Positions 1 through 7,375 of a DNA stretch of 32,179 bases are shown in pieces (positions within the stretch are counted from its first letter, which is position 1; each line of letters starts with the position of its first letter). Made by a program: the position numbers and the translations under genes. The notes below the pieces were generated by a model that was not told where the DNA came from, did not search any database, and saw nothing but the letters and a program-made list of their open reading frames with translations. Source of the stretch: an uncultured Clostridia bacterium (GTDB lineage: Bacteria; Bacillota; Clostridia; Oscillospirales; Butyricicoccaceae); assembly GCA_910589115.1 (NCBI GenBank), contig CAJUSB010000024.1, positions 1 to 32,179 on the forward strand. Direction: 5' to 3'.

Positions 1-55
1 CCAGCGGGTGCAGGGCAGGGCCCGCCGGGAGTCCAGAGGGCAGAGCCCTTTGGCG
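1..55 (+). repeat. Dispersed multi-hairpin element, copy a (partial at window edge)
   Basis: This copy contains the core stem CCAGAGGGC (33-41), loop AGA and GCCCTTTGG (45-53), with one G-T wobble. It is preceded by CCAGCGGGTG, which is also found next to the core in copies b and c. The left end lies outside the window. It sits just beyond the malQ stop codon, so it could be transcribed at the 3' end of the malQ mRNA. It has no poly-T tract, so it is not a typical intrinsic terminator. Confidence 0.75.
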
Positions 56-74
56 TATGCGATAGCACCGTACC

Positions 75-1640
75 TTATGCTTCCTCGGCCGTTTCTGCGG
101 TGGGTTCTTCCGTTTCCTCTGCGGGTTCGACCGGCGGCTGGTACGGCTTGTAACGGCGGCTCGTGACCGTTACACCACGCAGGAACGACGAAAGTTCATG
201 GTTCATTCCGTCACGGCGCATCCGCCAGCGCCAGTTTTGACCGCCAATCGTTGCAGGCTTGTTCATGCGGGCATCTGCACCCAGGTTCAGTACGTCCTGC
301 ATCTGCGTCATGGCAATGGAAGCCGGGGAGAAGAACAGCGTCTTAATTGCCGCCCATGCAAGCGGTTCATGGCCGTTCCACCGGATGTAATCGCGGGCAA
401 AATCAGCGTCCGCCAGGCTGCACAGATCCATGATCTGCTCGCATATCGTCTGGCTGTCATGCGTTGATGTGTAAACAATCGAGTTCGGTACATAGTTGTG
501 CGGTAAGTGGCAGTTGTCTTCCCAAGAGTTGAAACCGAAAATCATGACCCGCATCCCCGGGAAGCCGCTTTCATCCAACAGCCTGCGCACATCGTCAGTG
601 ATAATGCCCAGGTCTTCCGCAATGATCGGGATTTCACCAAGCGCCTTTTCAATCGCCTTGAAAAATTTCATGCCCGGGCCCTTCTGCCATTTTCCCTTGA
701 CCGCAGTCTCTTCCCCTGCGTCAACCTCCCAGAAAGACTCAAAGCCACGGAAATGGTCAAGACGTACCACATCGTACAACTCCATATTCTGCGCCATACG
801 CCAAATCCACCATTTGTATCCGTCCTTTTCCAGCGCAGCCCAGTCATAGACCGGATTCCCCCAGAGCTGCCCGGTTTCAGAGAAATAATCAGGCGGTACG
901 CCAGCAACCTTTTTAGGCGAAAAATCACTTTTCAGCTTGAAAAATTCCGGGTTCGCCCATACGTCAGATGAGTCAGGGGAAACATAGATCGGGATATCTC
1001 CAATGATCTGTACGCCGTTCTGGTTCGCATATTTGCGCAGGGCGTGCCACTGTACATGGAATTCATACTGCAAAAAAGTGCGGAATGCAATTTCATCCTT
1101 CAGCGCTTCCCGCGCTGCGGCCAGTGCCTTTGGCTTGCGGTGTAATACATCACTGTCCGGCCAGTCCCAGAGGGCTGCACAGTCGTATTTTTCCTCGCGC
1201 AGGGACATAAACAGCGTGAAGTCCGGCAGCCAGCTCTTTTCCTGCTCGGCATACGCATCGATTTTCTTTTGCAGCTCTGGGGTGACACGGGCAAAAGCCT
1301 TGCGCAGCACCGGGAAACGCAGGTCTTCGATTACATCAAAATCAACCTGGTCGGGTGAACCCTTTGGGTCTGCTTCACGTGCTTCCTCCGGCGTCAGCAG
1401 CCCATCTTCCACCAGGGTATCCAGGTCAATGAGCAGCGGGTTTCCAGCCGCCGCCGAAAAACACTGGTAAGGTGACGCGCCAAAGCCAGTACGGCCAAGC
1501 GGCAGCACCTGCCAATAGCGCTGCCCCGCATCGCGCAGGAAATCGACAAAGGCATGCGCATCCGCGCCCATTGTGCCGATGCCATAGGGCGACGGCAGGG
1601 AGGTGATGTGCATCAGCACACCGCTGGTGCGTTCAAACAT
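75..1640 (-). CDS. malQ: 4-alpha-glucanotransferase (amylomaltase, GH77)
   Basis: This cytosolic enzyme transfers alpha-1,4-glucan segments between maltodextrins or to glucose, in glycogen and maltodextrin metabolism. The 521 residues fit the usual length of about 500 for bacterial GH77. The family core is intact: nucleophile D295 in VVRLDHFRG, acid/base E342 in IIAEDLG, and the third carboxylate D395 in YTSTHDSQT. The N-terminus (SGVLMHITSLPSPYGIG) is typical of the family. The last 20 or so residues form a Glu/Thr/Pro-rich acidic tail outside the conserved fold. A clear ribosome site (AAAAGGAG) precedes the ATG. The gene stands alone and diverges from trmB, with its own promoter at 1740-1768. 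Family assignment is essentially certain. Confidence 0.97.
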   Translation of the reverse strand: MFERTSGVLMHITSLPSPYGIGTMGADAHAFVDFLRDAGQRYWQVLPLGRTGFGASPYQCFSAAAGNPLLIDLDTLVEDGLLTPEEAREADPKGSPDQVDFDVIEDLRFPVLRKAFARVTPELQKKIDAYAEQEKSWLPDFTLFMSLREEKYDCAALWDWPDSDVLHRKPKALAAAREALKDEIAFRTFLQYEFHVQWHALRKYANQNGVQIIGDIPIYVSPDSSDVWANPEFFKLKSDFSPKKVAGVPPDYFSETGQLWGNPVYDWAALEKDGYKWWIWRMAQNMELYDVVRLDHFRGFESFWEVDAGEETAVKGKWQKGPGMKFFKAIEKALGEIPIIAEDLGIITDDVRRLLDESGFPGMRVMIFGFNSWEDNCHLPHNYVPNSIVYTSTHDSQTICEQIMDLCSLADADFARDYIRWNGHEPLAWAAIKTLFFSPASIAMTQMQDVLNLGADARMNKPATIGGQNWRWRMRRDGMNHELSSFLRGVTVTSRRYKPYQPPVEPAEETEEPTAETAEEA

Positions 1641-1739
1641 AATAAAAATCTCCTTTTTCCAGAAAAAATCGCACAGAAAATCCGGCAGGGCGACCGGCAG
1701 CGGTAGAAACAGCGGCCCGGCGCTTCTGCCAACCTATAT

Positions 1740-1768
1740 ATTATAAAGCCTCCTCTGGGAAAAGTCAA
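1740..1768 (-). promoter_or_regulatory. Predicted sigma-A promoter of malQ
   Basis: On the minus strand, TTGACT (1768-1763) is followed after 17 bp by TATAAT (1745-1740). The start site would fall near 1733, giving a leader of roughly 95 nt before the malQ ATG at 1640. Confidence 0.75.
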
Positions 1769-1787
1769 TTTATCCGCAGATGTGGAT

Positions 1788-1800
1788 GCATAATTTATGC
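1788..1800. other. Small palindrome between the malQ and trmB promoters
   Basis: GCATAATTTATGC is a 13-base near-perfect dyad. It lies 20 bp upstream of the malQ -35 box and about 50 bp upstream of the trmB -35 box. The position would suit an operator, but no regulator family is recognised and chance is possible in this AT-rich stretch. Confidence 0.3.
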
Positions 1801-1846
1801 GCTTGTACAAAATTGTGCATTTCTTTGAAAAACAGAGGTTTTTTGC

Positions 1847-1875
1847 TTGCATTCCGGCAGGATTCTCGATATAAT
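1847..1875 (+). promoter_or_regulatory. Predicted sigma-A promoter of trmB
   Basis: TTGCAT (1847-1852), a 17-bp spacer and a perfect TATAAT (1870-1875). The start site would be near 1882, about 45 nt upstream of the preferred trmB start. The TTGCAT version of the -35 box recurs at other promoters in this window. Confidence 0.8.
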
Positions 1876-1927
1876 AGGGTATCATCGGAACTAGAACTAC
1901 AATCTTTGGCAGGAGGTGAAGCTGCCG

Positions 1928-2584
1928 GTGCGGATGCGAAAAAAGAAAAACCTGGAGGCCCGGCTTGCGCGGTGTATGCCGGTTTTTGCGGCGGAGCCAG
2001 CCGCGCGGCGCGGCGCGTGGAGGGCATTGTTTGGGAATGACAACCCGCTGCATCTGGAAATCGGCTGCGGCAAAGGCCGCTTTGCGCTGGAAATGGCCCG
2101 GCTCCATCCGGAGATCAATTTCCTTGCAATCGAGCGTGAAGAGGGGGCGCTGGTCATGGCCACAGAAAAGGCGATGGAGGCCCAGCTGCCCAACCTGCGG
2201 TTCCTGTCGTTTGACGCTGCGGCGCTCGGTGAACTTTTTGAAGCAGGGGAAGTTGACCTCATTTACCTGAATTTTTCCGATCCGTGGCCGCCGAACCGCC
2301 AGCGAAAGCGCAGACTGACGTGGCGCGCATACCTTTCCGTGTATGATCGGATTCTTTCCGAAGACGGCGCAGTCTTTTTCAAGACGGATAACCAGCGTTT
2401 GTTCGAGTGGTCGCTGGGGGAGATTTGCCAATATGGCTGGCTCCTGCAAAATATTTCGCTCGATTTGCACAAGAGCGATTTTGACAATGTGATGACCGAA
2501 TATGAAGAAAAATTTTCTTCCCAGGGCAGCCGGATCTACCGTTTGGAAGCACGGCGCAGAATTGACAGAAACCTCTTGAAATAA
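1928..2584 (+). CDS. trmB: tRNA (guanine-N7-)-methyltransferase
   Basis: TrmB methylates G46 in the variable loop of many tRNAs using S-adenosylmethionine. Visible signatures are the Rossmann SAM loop LEIGCGKGRF, the NFSDPWP catalytic/substrate motif followed by a basic RQRKRRLT run, and the C-terminal MTEYEEKF segment. I start it at GTG 1928 (protein VRMRKKKNLEARL, 218 aa). This matches the usual family N-terminus, and the strong AGGAGGTG (1911-1918) lies 9-11 nt upstream. An upstream in-frame GTG at 1916 overlaps that ribosome site and is unlikely. ATG 1934 is an alternative. The gene has its own promoter and no clear terminator downstream. Confidence 0.95.
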   Translation: MRMRKKKNLEARLARCMPVFAAEPAARRGAWRALFGNDNPLHLEIGCGKGRFALEMARLHPEINFLAIEREEGALVMATEKAMEAQLPNLRFLSFDAAALGELFEAGEVDLIYLNFSDPWPPNRQRKRRLTWRAYLSVYDRILSEDGAVFFKTDNQRLFEWSLGEICQYGWLLQNISLDLHKSDFDNVMTEYEEKFSSQGSRIYRLEARRRIDRNLLK

Positions 2585-2805
2585 GAAGCTGTATTCACGA
2601 GCCTTAAACGGCGTTTGAGCGGCATACGGCACGGCCATGCTGAGCCGCTTTTCCTTGAAATCCGCCAGGATTCCTACGGAAAAGCCTTCTCACCTGTCTG
2701 CGCCAGCGATTGCCTATATACCGTATCAGCTTATGGATCAAGGTTTTGAGAGCACTGGAAAATGGACTCCGATATACGCGCACGGGCGTGCAGAAAGGGA
2801 ACCCA

Positions 2806-3345
2806 ATGAGCCAAATTTTAACGAAGCGGCTGTTGCTGCGGACGTTGAACATGGAGGATCTGGATGACTGTTTTATGGCTTCCATGAAGCCGAGTGCGGG
2901 CTGGAAGCCCCATGGGACAAAAGAAGAGACGCGGCACCTGTTGGAAGCCGTCTATATCGGCAAAGAGAACATCTGGGGCATTGTGCTGCGGGACAGCGAC
3001 CAGCTGGTGGGTTCCATCGGTCTGGTGCGCGACCACAAGCGGGAATATGACCGTGTGCGGTCCATTGGCTATGCCATCAATGAGGACTGCTGGGGGCGCG
3101 GGTATATGACCGAAGCGGTACAGGCTGTACTTTCCTATGGTTTTGAACAGAAACGGCTGGCAATGGTGTCGGCTTATGCGTACCCGTGGAATATTGGCAG
3201 CCGCCGGGTGCTGGAGAAATGCGGTTTCCAGTATGAAGGTACGTTGAAATTAGCTGCCAAGCTGTATGACGGGAGCATCTACGACAACGATTGTTTTGCG
3301 ATTACCCGCGAACAGTGGGTGGATTGGGTGATTGAAAACCGCTGA
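2806..3345 (+). CDS. GNAT-family N-acetyltransferase (RimJ/RimL-like)
   Basis: A 179-residue acetyl-CoA-dependent acetyltransferase of the RimJ/RimL type (Acetyltransf_3-like). It opens with ILTKRLLLRTLNMEDLDD, then has GSIGLVRDHKREY, the strand VRSIGYAINEDCWGRGYMTEAV bearing the acetyl-CoA pyrophosphate loop, and the C-terminal NIGSRRVLEKCGFQYEGTL motif. These are the standard RimJ-like landmarks. The start at ATG 2806 follows a good AGAAAGGGA site; in-frame codons upstream (from 2710) do not belong to the fold. The substrate (ribosomal protein N-terminus, small molecule or antibiotic) cannot be read from sequence. The 221 bp between trmB and this gene holds no other recognisable gene. Confidence 0.9.
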   Translation: MSQILTKRLLLRTLNMEDLDDCFMASMKPSAGWKPHGTKEETRHLLEAVYIGKENIWGIVLRDSDQLVGSIGLVRDHKREYDRVRSIGYAINEDCWGRGYMTEAVQAVLSYGFEQKRLAMVSAYAYPWNIGSRRVLEKCGFQYEGTLKLAAKLYDGSIYDNDCFAITREQWVDWVIENR

Positions 3346-3419
3346 TATATTTTCCCGGCGTGAGAGGGGCGCGGGGGCATTGGTGCTGCCCGGCCCGGGC
3401 TGCGGACAGGATACATAAG

Positions 3420-3462
3420 AAAGGTGCTTTCTCTTTATCAAATCAGAGAAAGCACCTTTTTC
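3420..3462. terminator. Bidirectional intrinsic terminator between the acetyltransferase and the M24 peptidase
   Basis: A perfect 14-bp stem, AAGGTGCTTTCTCT (3421-3434) with AGAGAAAGCACCTT (3445-3458), has a 10-nt loop and is followed by T residues on the plus strand. It lies between the 3' ends of converging genes and probably serves both. Confidence 0.85.
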
Positions 3463-3509
3463 AATGATAAACGGCAGTCTCCGCGCGAACGGCAGGGAGA
3501 CGGTGCCCG

Positions 3510-4574
3510 TTACGCTGGCAGGACCATCAGCTGTTTTGGCGCTTCGGTCAGGTTGACGCAGCCGTCTTCAATTACGAACAGCATATCCTCAATTCGCACA
3601 CCAAATTTTCCGGGCAGATAGATGCCGGGTTCTGCGGTCAGCACTGCACCCGCCGGGATAGCGCGTTCGCCGCGCTGGGAGGCACGCGGTTCCTCGTGGA
3701 TTTCCAGCCCGACACAGTGGCCGAATCCATGCCCGAAGGCTTCACCATATCCGGCGGCGGCGATTACCTCGCGGGCAGCTGCATCAATCGACTTTCCGGA
3801 CACACCGGCTTTTGTGGCGGCAATCCCTGCGAGCTGTGCGTCCAGCACAGTGCTGTAGACCCGTTCCATTTCCTCTGTCGCATATCCCACAGCAACCGTG
3901 CGCGTCATATCTGAACAGTAGCCCTGATAAATACAGCCGAAATCCATGGTCACAAAATCGCCGGGGGCGATTTTTTTTTCGGTCGGTACGCCGTGCGGCT
4001 TGGAGCTGTTTTCACCGGATACGACGATTGGGTCAAAAGACATATTTTCTGCACCGTAGTGCAGCATTAAATAGGTCAGCCGTGCGGCAAGCTCCTTTTC
4101 GGTCACGCCTGTGCGGATCTCATTCAGAATTTCGGAAAAGGCCTGCTCGGCAATCCGCTGTGCCGCTGCAATCTGCTGAACTTCTTCATCGGTTTTGCTC
4201 GCGCGCAGGTCGGCAACCGCGTGTCCGAGCGGGACGGCTTGGGCCTGCAAGCCATGTTCCCAGCGGCGGTATTCGGCACAGGTAAGCGTTTCGTCTTCCA
4301 GCGCGATTTTCTTTACGCCGTCCTGCGCGGCCAGTGCGTTGACTGCCTCGGTGTAGCTTTCGCTGATTTTGATTTCCCTTACATCGAAGCCGGTGATCTG
4401 CTGGCGTGCGGCTTCCACATAGCGGAAATCGGTCAGGTAAACGGCCTGCTTCTCCGAAAGATAACAGACCCCGGCGCTGGACTGGAATCCAGTGGCATAG
4501 CGCCGGTTAACGGCGCTGGTCAATACCAGCGCGTCCGCGCCATTCCGGGCGGCCCGGAGTGCATGGATCCTCAT
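3510..4574 (-). CDS. M24-family metallopeptidase, Xaa-Pro aminopeptidase/dipeptidase type
   Basis: A cytosolic di-metal (Mn/Co) peptidase that removes residues before proline. It has 354 residues: a creatinase-like N-terminal domain (about 1-125) and a pita-bread catalytic domain (about 130-350). All five metal ligands are visible: D211 (TMDFG), D222 (YCSDMTRT), H286 (HGFGHCVG), E315 (TAEPGIY) and E329 (VRIEDM). It is the last gene of the yqeG operon; its ATG overlaps the aroQ TGA by the ATGA arrangement. The order aroQ then pepP resembles B. subtilis yqhS-yqhT, but the elongation factor P gene that follows there is absent here. Aminopeptidase and dipeptidase cannot be separated with certainty. 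Confidence 0.93.
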   Translation of the reverse strand: MRIHALRAARNGADALVLTSAVNRRYATGFQSSAGVCYLSEKQAVYLTDFRYVEAARQQITGFDVREIKISESYTEAVNALAAQDGVKKIALEDETLTCAEYRRWEHGLQAQAVPLGHAVADLRASKTDEEVQQIAAAQRIAEQAFSEILNEIRTGVTEKELAARLTYLMLHYGAENMSFDPIVVSGENSSKPHGVPTEKKIAPGDFVTMDFGCIYQGYCSDMTRTVAVGYATEEMERVYSTVLDAQLAGIAATKAGVSGKSIDAAAREVIAAAGYGEAFGHGFGHCVGLEIHEEPRASQRGERAIPAGAVLTAEPGIYLPGKFGVRIEDMLFVIEDGCVNLTEAPKQLMVLPA

Positions 4575-5008
4575 TCTTCCAGCAGGGCCTTTACGGCGTC
4601 CACAGCCAGCAGATAGCTGTTTTTGCCGAATCCGGCGATGGAACCGGCGCAGACCGGGGCAATCACGGACACATGGCGGAATTCTTCCCGCGCGTGGATA
4701 TTGGACATATGCACTTCAACGGTGGGCAGGCGCACGGCAGAGATTGCATCGCGGAGTGCATAGCTATAGTGCGTATAAGCGCCCGCATTGATAATAATGC
4801 CGTCACATTCTTCCATTGCGGCGTGCAGGCGGTCAATCAGCGCCCCTTCCGAATTGGATTGGAACACGCTGCATTCCATCCCTAACTGGCTGCATTTTTG
4901 TATGACCTCTTCATTGATAGCCGCAAGCGAGTTGCGGCCGTAAATCCCGGGCTCCCGGACGCCGGTCAGGTTCAGGTTAGGGCCGTGGAGCAATAAAATT
5001 TTCTTCAT
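4571..5008 (-). CDS. aroQ: 3-dehydroquinate dehydratase, type II
   Basis: Third step of the shikimate pathway, 3-dehydroquinate to 3-dehydroshikimate; type II enzymes are small dodecamers. The 145 residues fit the family. Visible motifs are HGPNLNLTGVREPGIYG, containing the catalytic Tyr and the flexible-loop Arg, then INAGAYTHYSYALRDA with the substrate-binding Asn and His, and EVHMSNIHAREEFRH with the Glu/His pair. The start at 5008 follows AAGGAG and gives the canonical MKKILLLHGPNLN N-terminus; in-frame sequence upstream belongs to the preceding gene. Its ATG overlaps the stop of the TIM-barrel gene (ATGA) and its own stop overlaps the next ATG, so translation is probably coupled. Confidence 0.97.
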   Translation of the reverse strand: MKKILLLHGPNLNLTGVREPGIYGRNSLAAINEEVIQKCSQLGMECSVFQSNSEGALIDRLHAAMEECDGIIINAGAYTHYSYALRDAISAVRLPTVEVHMSNIHAREEFRHVSVIAPVCAGSIAGFGKNSYLLAVDAVKALLEE

Positions 5009-5853
5009 AACGAAACTCCTTCGTATAGCTTTTTCATCGTCAGCGCGTCCTCTGCCTGTGTACCGGCGGACTCGCAAATAATGGTTGGTTCGTAATCCCG
5101 TTCGCGCAGCAGGTGGGCGAGCGGGGCAAAGTCGGGGCCGTAGCGTTCATCGGCAAAGGTCAGGTGGCGCACCTCGCCTTTGCTGCTGTATTCTATTTTG
5201 GAAAAATGGATATGCAGCCTGCGGGCGCGGTCCGTGCCGATGCCGTTTTCAAACAGGTCGAGCACGGCGGCGAATTCCTCATAGCTGCTGCAATGCCCGC
5301 CGGTGCGTGCGTTCAGGTGCCCGAAATCGATGCAGGGCAGCAGGCGGTCATCCAGTGCGGTCAGTTTGCAGACTTCTTCTGCCGAACCGATGACACTTTG
5401 TTTTCCCATGGTTTCCAGGCAAAGCGTCTGTGTGAACCTGGCTTGTTCCAGTGCGTCCAGCGCCAGGCGGACGTTTTCGCGGGAGTGCTGCATTGCCTTG
5501 TCGCGGGACTGTTTGCCAACGCCGCCGCAGTGGACGACCATCCGCTGTGCGCCCATTGCGGCGGCGGCTTCGCAGCTCTGCAGCAGATAGCCAATATTTT
5601 TTTCCTGCCGTTCGGTTTCACCGGAGGCAAGATTGATATAGTAGGGGGTGTGCAGTGAGAGTGCAACCCCGTGTGTTTGGGCGGCTTCCCCGATTTTGCG
5701 GGCGGTTGCCTGGCCGATGTTCACGCCTCTGCCGCACTGGTATTCGTAGGCGTTGAGGCCGAACCCGGCGAGCCATGCGGGCGCATCGGCGGACGCTTTC
5801 AGCCCGGCGGCAGAGAATGAATCGGAATTTCCGGCGGGGCCGAAACGGATCAT
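5005..5853 (-). CDS. Endonuclease IV-like TIM-barrel protein (AP endonuclease family 2)
   Basis: A 282-residue TIM barrel of the Endo IV / sugar-phosphate isomerase superfamily. In Endo IV (Nfo) a tri-zinc site cleaves 5' of abasic sites in DNA. Most ligand positions can be matched: H68 (SLHTPYY), H108 (MVVHCGG), E147 (LCLETMG), D176 and H179 (CIDFGHLNAR), H214 or H216 (LHIHFSK), D235 and E261 (ICESAG). The His expected two residues after the D235-type ligand (D-R-H in Nfo) is Arg237 here (ADERYG), so the site may be altered. It is the second gene of the operon, with ATGA overlaps on both sides. It could be a divergent AP endonuclease or an isomerase-like relative. Confidence 0.85.
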   Translation of the reverse strand: MIRFGPAGNSDSFSAAGLKASADAPAWLAGFGLNAYEYQCGRGVNIGQATARKIGEAAQTHGVALSLHTPYYINLASGETERQEKNIGYLLQSCEAAAAMGAQRMVVHCGGVGKQSRDKAMQHSRENVRLALDALEQARFTQTLCLETMGKQSVIGSAEEVCKLTALDDRLLPCIDFGHLNARTGGHCSSYEEFAAVLDLFENGIGTDRARRLHIHFSKIEYSSKGEVRHLTFADERYGPDFAPLAHLLRERDYEPTIICESAGTQAEDALTMKKLYEGVSL

Positions 5854-6359
5854 GGGCGGTCCCTCCTTCTTTTTCGTTTTCCCATAGAGATGAATGGTTT
5901 TTCCAGTTGGTGGCGCATGGAAATCCAGAGGTCGTTCCGGTTAATGGAGCGGACAAAACAGGTAGTAGCGCCGACGCAATTTCCCCCGAAGGTGTCGGTA
6001 TAGATCTGGTCGCCGACGACTGCGATCTGCCGGATGGGCAGGTCAAGGGCGCGTGCGCCGCGGCGGAACCCGCGGGAGAGCGGCTTTACTGCGCGGTGCA
6101 GGAAGGGCACGTCAAGCGGCTCACAAAAGCGTTTGACGCGGCTTTCCTTATTATTGGAGAGGACGAGCACGCGGACGCCTGCGGCCTGTAGGGAATCGAG
6201 CCAGGGGCGGACCGTTTCGGGCGGCAGGGGTGCGCGGCTGGAAGCCATGGTGCCGTCGAGGTCGACGAGCATCCCACGCAGGCCGTGTTCCTGAAAGAAC
6301 GCGGGCGTAATTTCATAAATGGAATCGAATACAAAATCGGGAATCAGATACATTTTCAT
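5850..6359 (-). CDS. yqeG: YqeG-family HAD phosphatase
   Basis: A HAD superfamily (subclass IIIA) phosphatase of the YqeG type, widely conserved in Bacillota; the physiological substrate is unsettled. Motif I is LVDLDGTMA (DxDxT nucleophile), motif II LVLSNN, motif III the KP region (HRAVKPLSRG) and motif IV VVGDQIYTD. I chose ATG 6359 (169 aa) because AAAGGA lies 6 nt upstream; in-frame TTG and GTG codons just before it are weaker. The C-terminus ends in a basic tail (GKRKRRRDRP). It is the first gene of a four-gene operon and its TGA overlaps the next ATG. The leader contains copy b of the dispersed element. Confidence 0.92.
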   Translation of the reverse strand: MKMYLIPDFVFDSIYEITPAFFQEHGLRGMLVDLDGTMASSRAPLPPETVRPWLDSLQAAGVRVLVLSNNKESRVKRFCEPLDVPFLHRAVKPLSRGFRRGARALDLPIRQIAVVGDQIYTDTFGGNCVGATTCFVRSINRNDLWISMRHQLEKPFISMGKRKRRRDRP

Positions 6360-6400
6360 CACCAATCCTTTGGATGGGGCTTATGGCGTGCATACCGTTA

Positions 6401-6513
6401 GGCCCCTGCGCGGGGAGCGCCGAGGGCGCCGCCCTCTGGACACCCGCTGGGGCGGGGCCCCAGACCCCTTGAGATGCTGGCGCATCTCTCCCTCGCCTGC
6501 GGGCGGGACGGGG
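6401..6513 (-). repeat. Dispersed multi-hairpin element, copy b
   Basis: Read on the minus strand this copy runs: left hairpin CGCC-CGCA-GGCG (6494-6505), stem GAGATGC/GCATCTC (6471-6488), stem CTGGGGC/GCCCCAG (6447-6463), a core that has lost a base in one arm (6423-6435), then CCCC-GCGCA-GGGG (6403-6415). It lies between the divergent yqeG operon and the gene at 6599. Depending on the true promoter it would be in the yqeG leader. Confidence 0.85.
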
Positions 6514-6598
6514 GATACAGGCGCTGTGGTCTGAATGCCGGTTAGCCTGCATATAGTATTGTAATGGATTTTACCGGCAAAGTAAAGGAGCGAATGCC

Positions 6599-7354
6599 AT
6601 GCAGAATATTATATTAGTCACGATGGACGGCGACAGTGCGCAGCTGCCGAAGCCGTTCAAAAAACGGCTTTGTTTTTCGCACTGCCTGTCACCGGCGGGG
6701 GCGCTGCGCAGGCGGATCGCAATGCTCGAGCCTGCAAACAGCATTATGGGGGTATCCGACCTGGTTGCGCTGGCGCAGGAGGCGGGCGGAAATGTCAGCC
6801 GCCTTTGCACGGATTTGGTCGCAGAGGCGGAGGAGCTTGGTAGCCCGGGGGTTTTTTTGGATTTTGAGCAGAATTACCCGCTGATGCAGGATTTCCTGGC
6901 GGAGGCGGATGAAGCGCTGGCGCAGGCGCGCATTCCGCTGTATGTGCCGGAGCGCTGTGCAAGGGGGCTGCGTTATGCCATAGCCGTTTGTGAGGCGGCG
7001 GTAAGCGGCGGCAGCTTTGACCGCCGGGTCGAGGATTTGCTGGGCTGTTATGGGCCGCGCCGGGTTGCGGCAATGCTTCAGCCGATTTGCGCGGGGTTTG
7101 ATTTGCCGTCAGAGGGTGCATCCGGGCAGGAGCTTAGTTTGACCGAGCTGGCCGAGCTGCGGGCACGGTATCGGGCGCAGGTCTATTTTTCCAAGGAACT
7201 CTGTGCAAAATACTTTACTTATATGGATGAACGTGCGCAGGGACATTTTATTTTGTTTGACGACAGGAGTACGATGCAGGAGAAAAACCGCCGTCTGGAA
7301 GCCCTTGGCATAACGAGTTTTGTCCTTGCCCGGGATGCGCCGCTGTTCCTGTAG
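6599..7354 (+). CDS. Uncharacterised protein, possibly a degenerate GH18-like TIM barrel
   Basis: I do not recognise this 251-residue protein with confidence. It has no signal peptide or membrane segment, so it is probably cytosolic. The segment GSPGVFLDFEQNYPLM resembles the beta-4 strand of GH18 chitinase-like barrels, where the terminal Glu is the catalytic acid. The C-terminal FILFDDRSTMQEKNRRLEALGI resembles the last barrel strand and helix of such folds. The full DxxDxDxE signature is absent, so it may be non-catalytic. The start at ATG 6599 follows TAAAGGAG. It is a single gene, divergent from yqeG and convergent with the YbaK gene, with no obvious functional link to either. Confidence 0.7.
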   Translation: MQNIILVTMDGDSAQLPKPFKKRLCFSHCLSPAGALRRRIAMLEPANSIMGVSDLVALAQEAGGNVSRLCTDLVAEAEELGSPGVFLDFEQNYPLMQDFLAEADEALAQARIPLYVPERCARGLRYAIAVCEAAVSGGSFDRRVEDLLGCYGPRRVAAMLQPICAGFDLPSEGASGQELSLTELAELRARYRAQVYFSKELCAKYFTYMDERAQGHFILFDDRSTMQEKNRRLEALGITSFVLARDAPLFL

Positions 7355-7375
7355 CCGCCGGAACCGTGCGGATGG

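Noticed and set aside
1613..2638. Long open frame of 341 codons on the minus strand
   Set aside because: It crosses trmB, both promoters and the start of malQ; trmB on the other strand has all family motifs.
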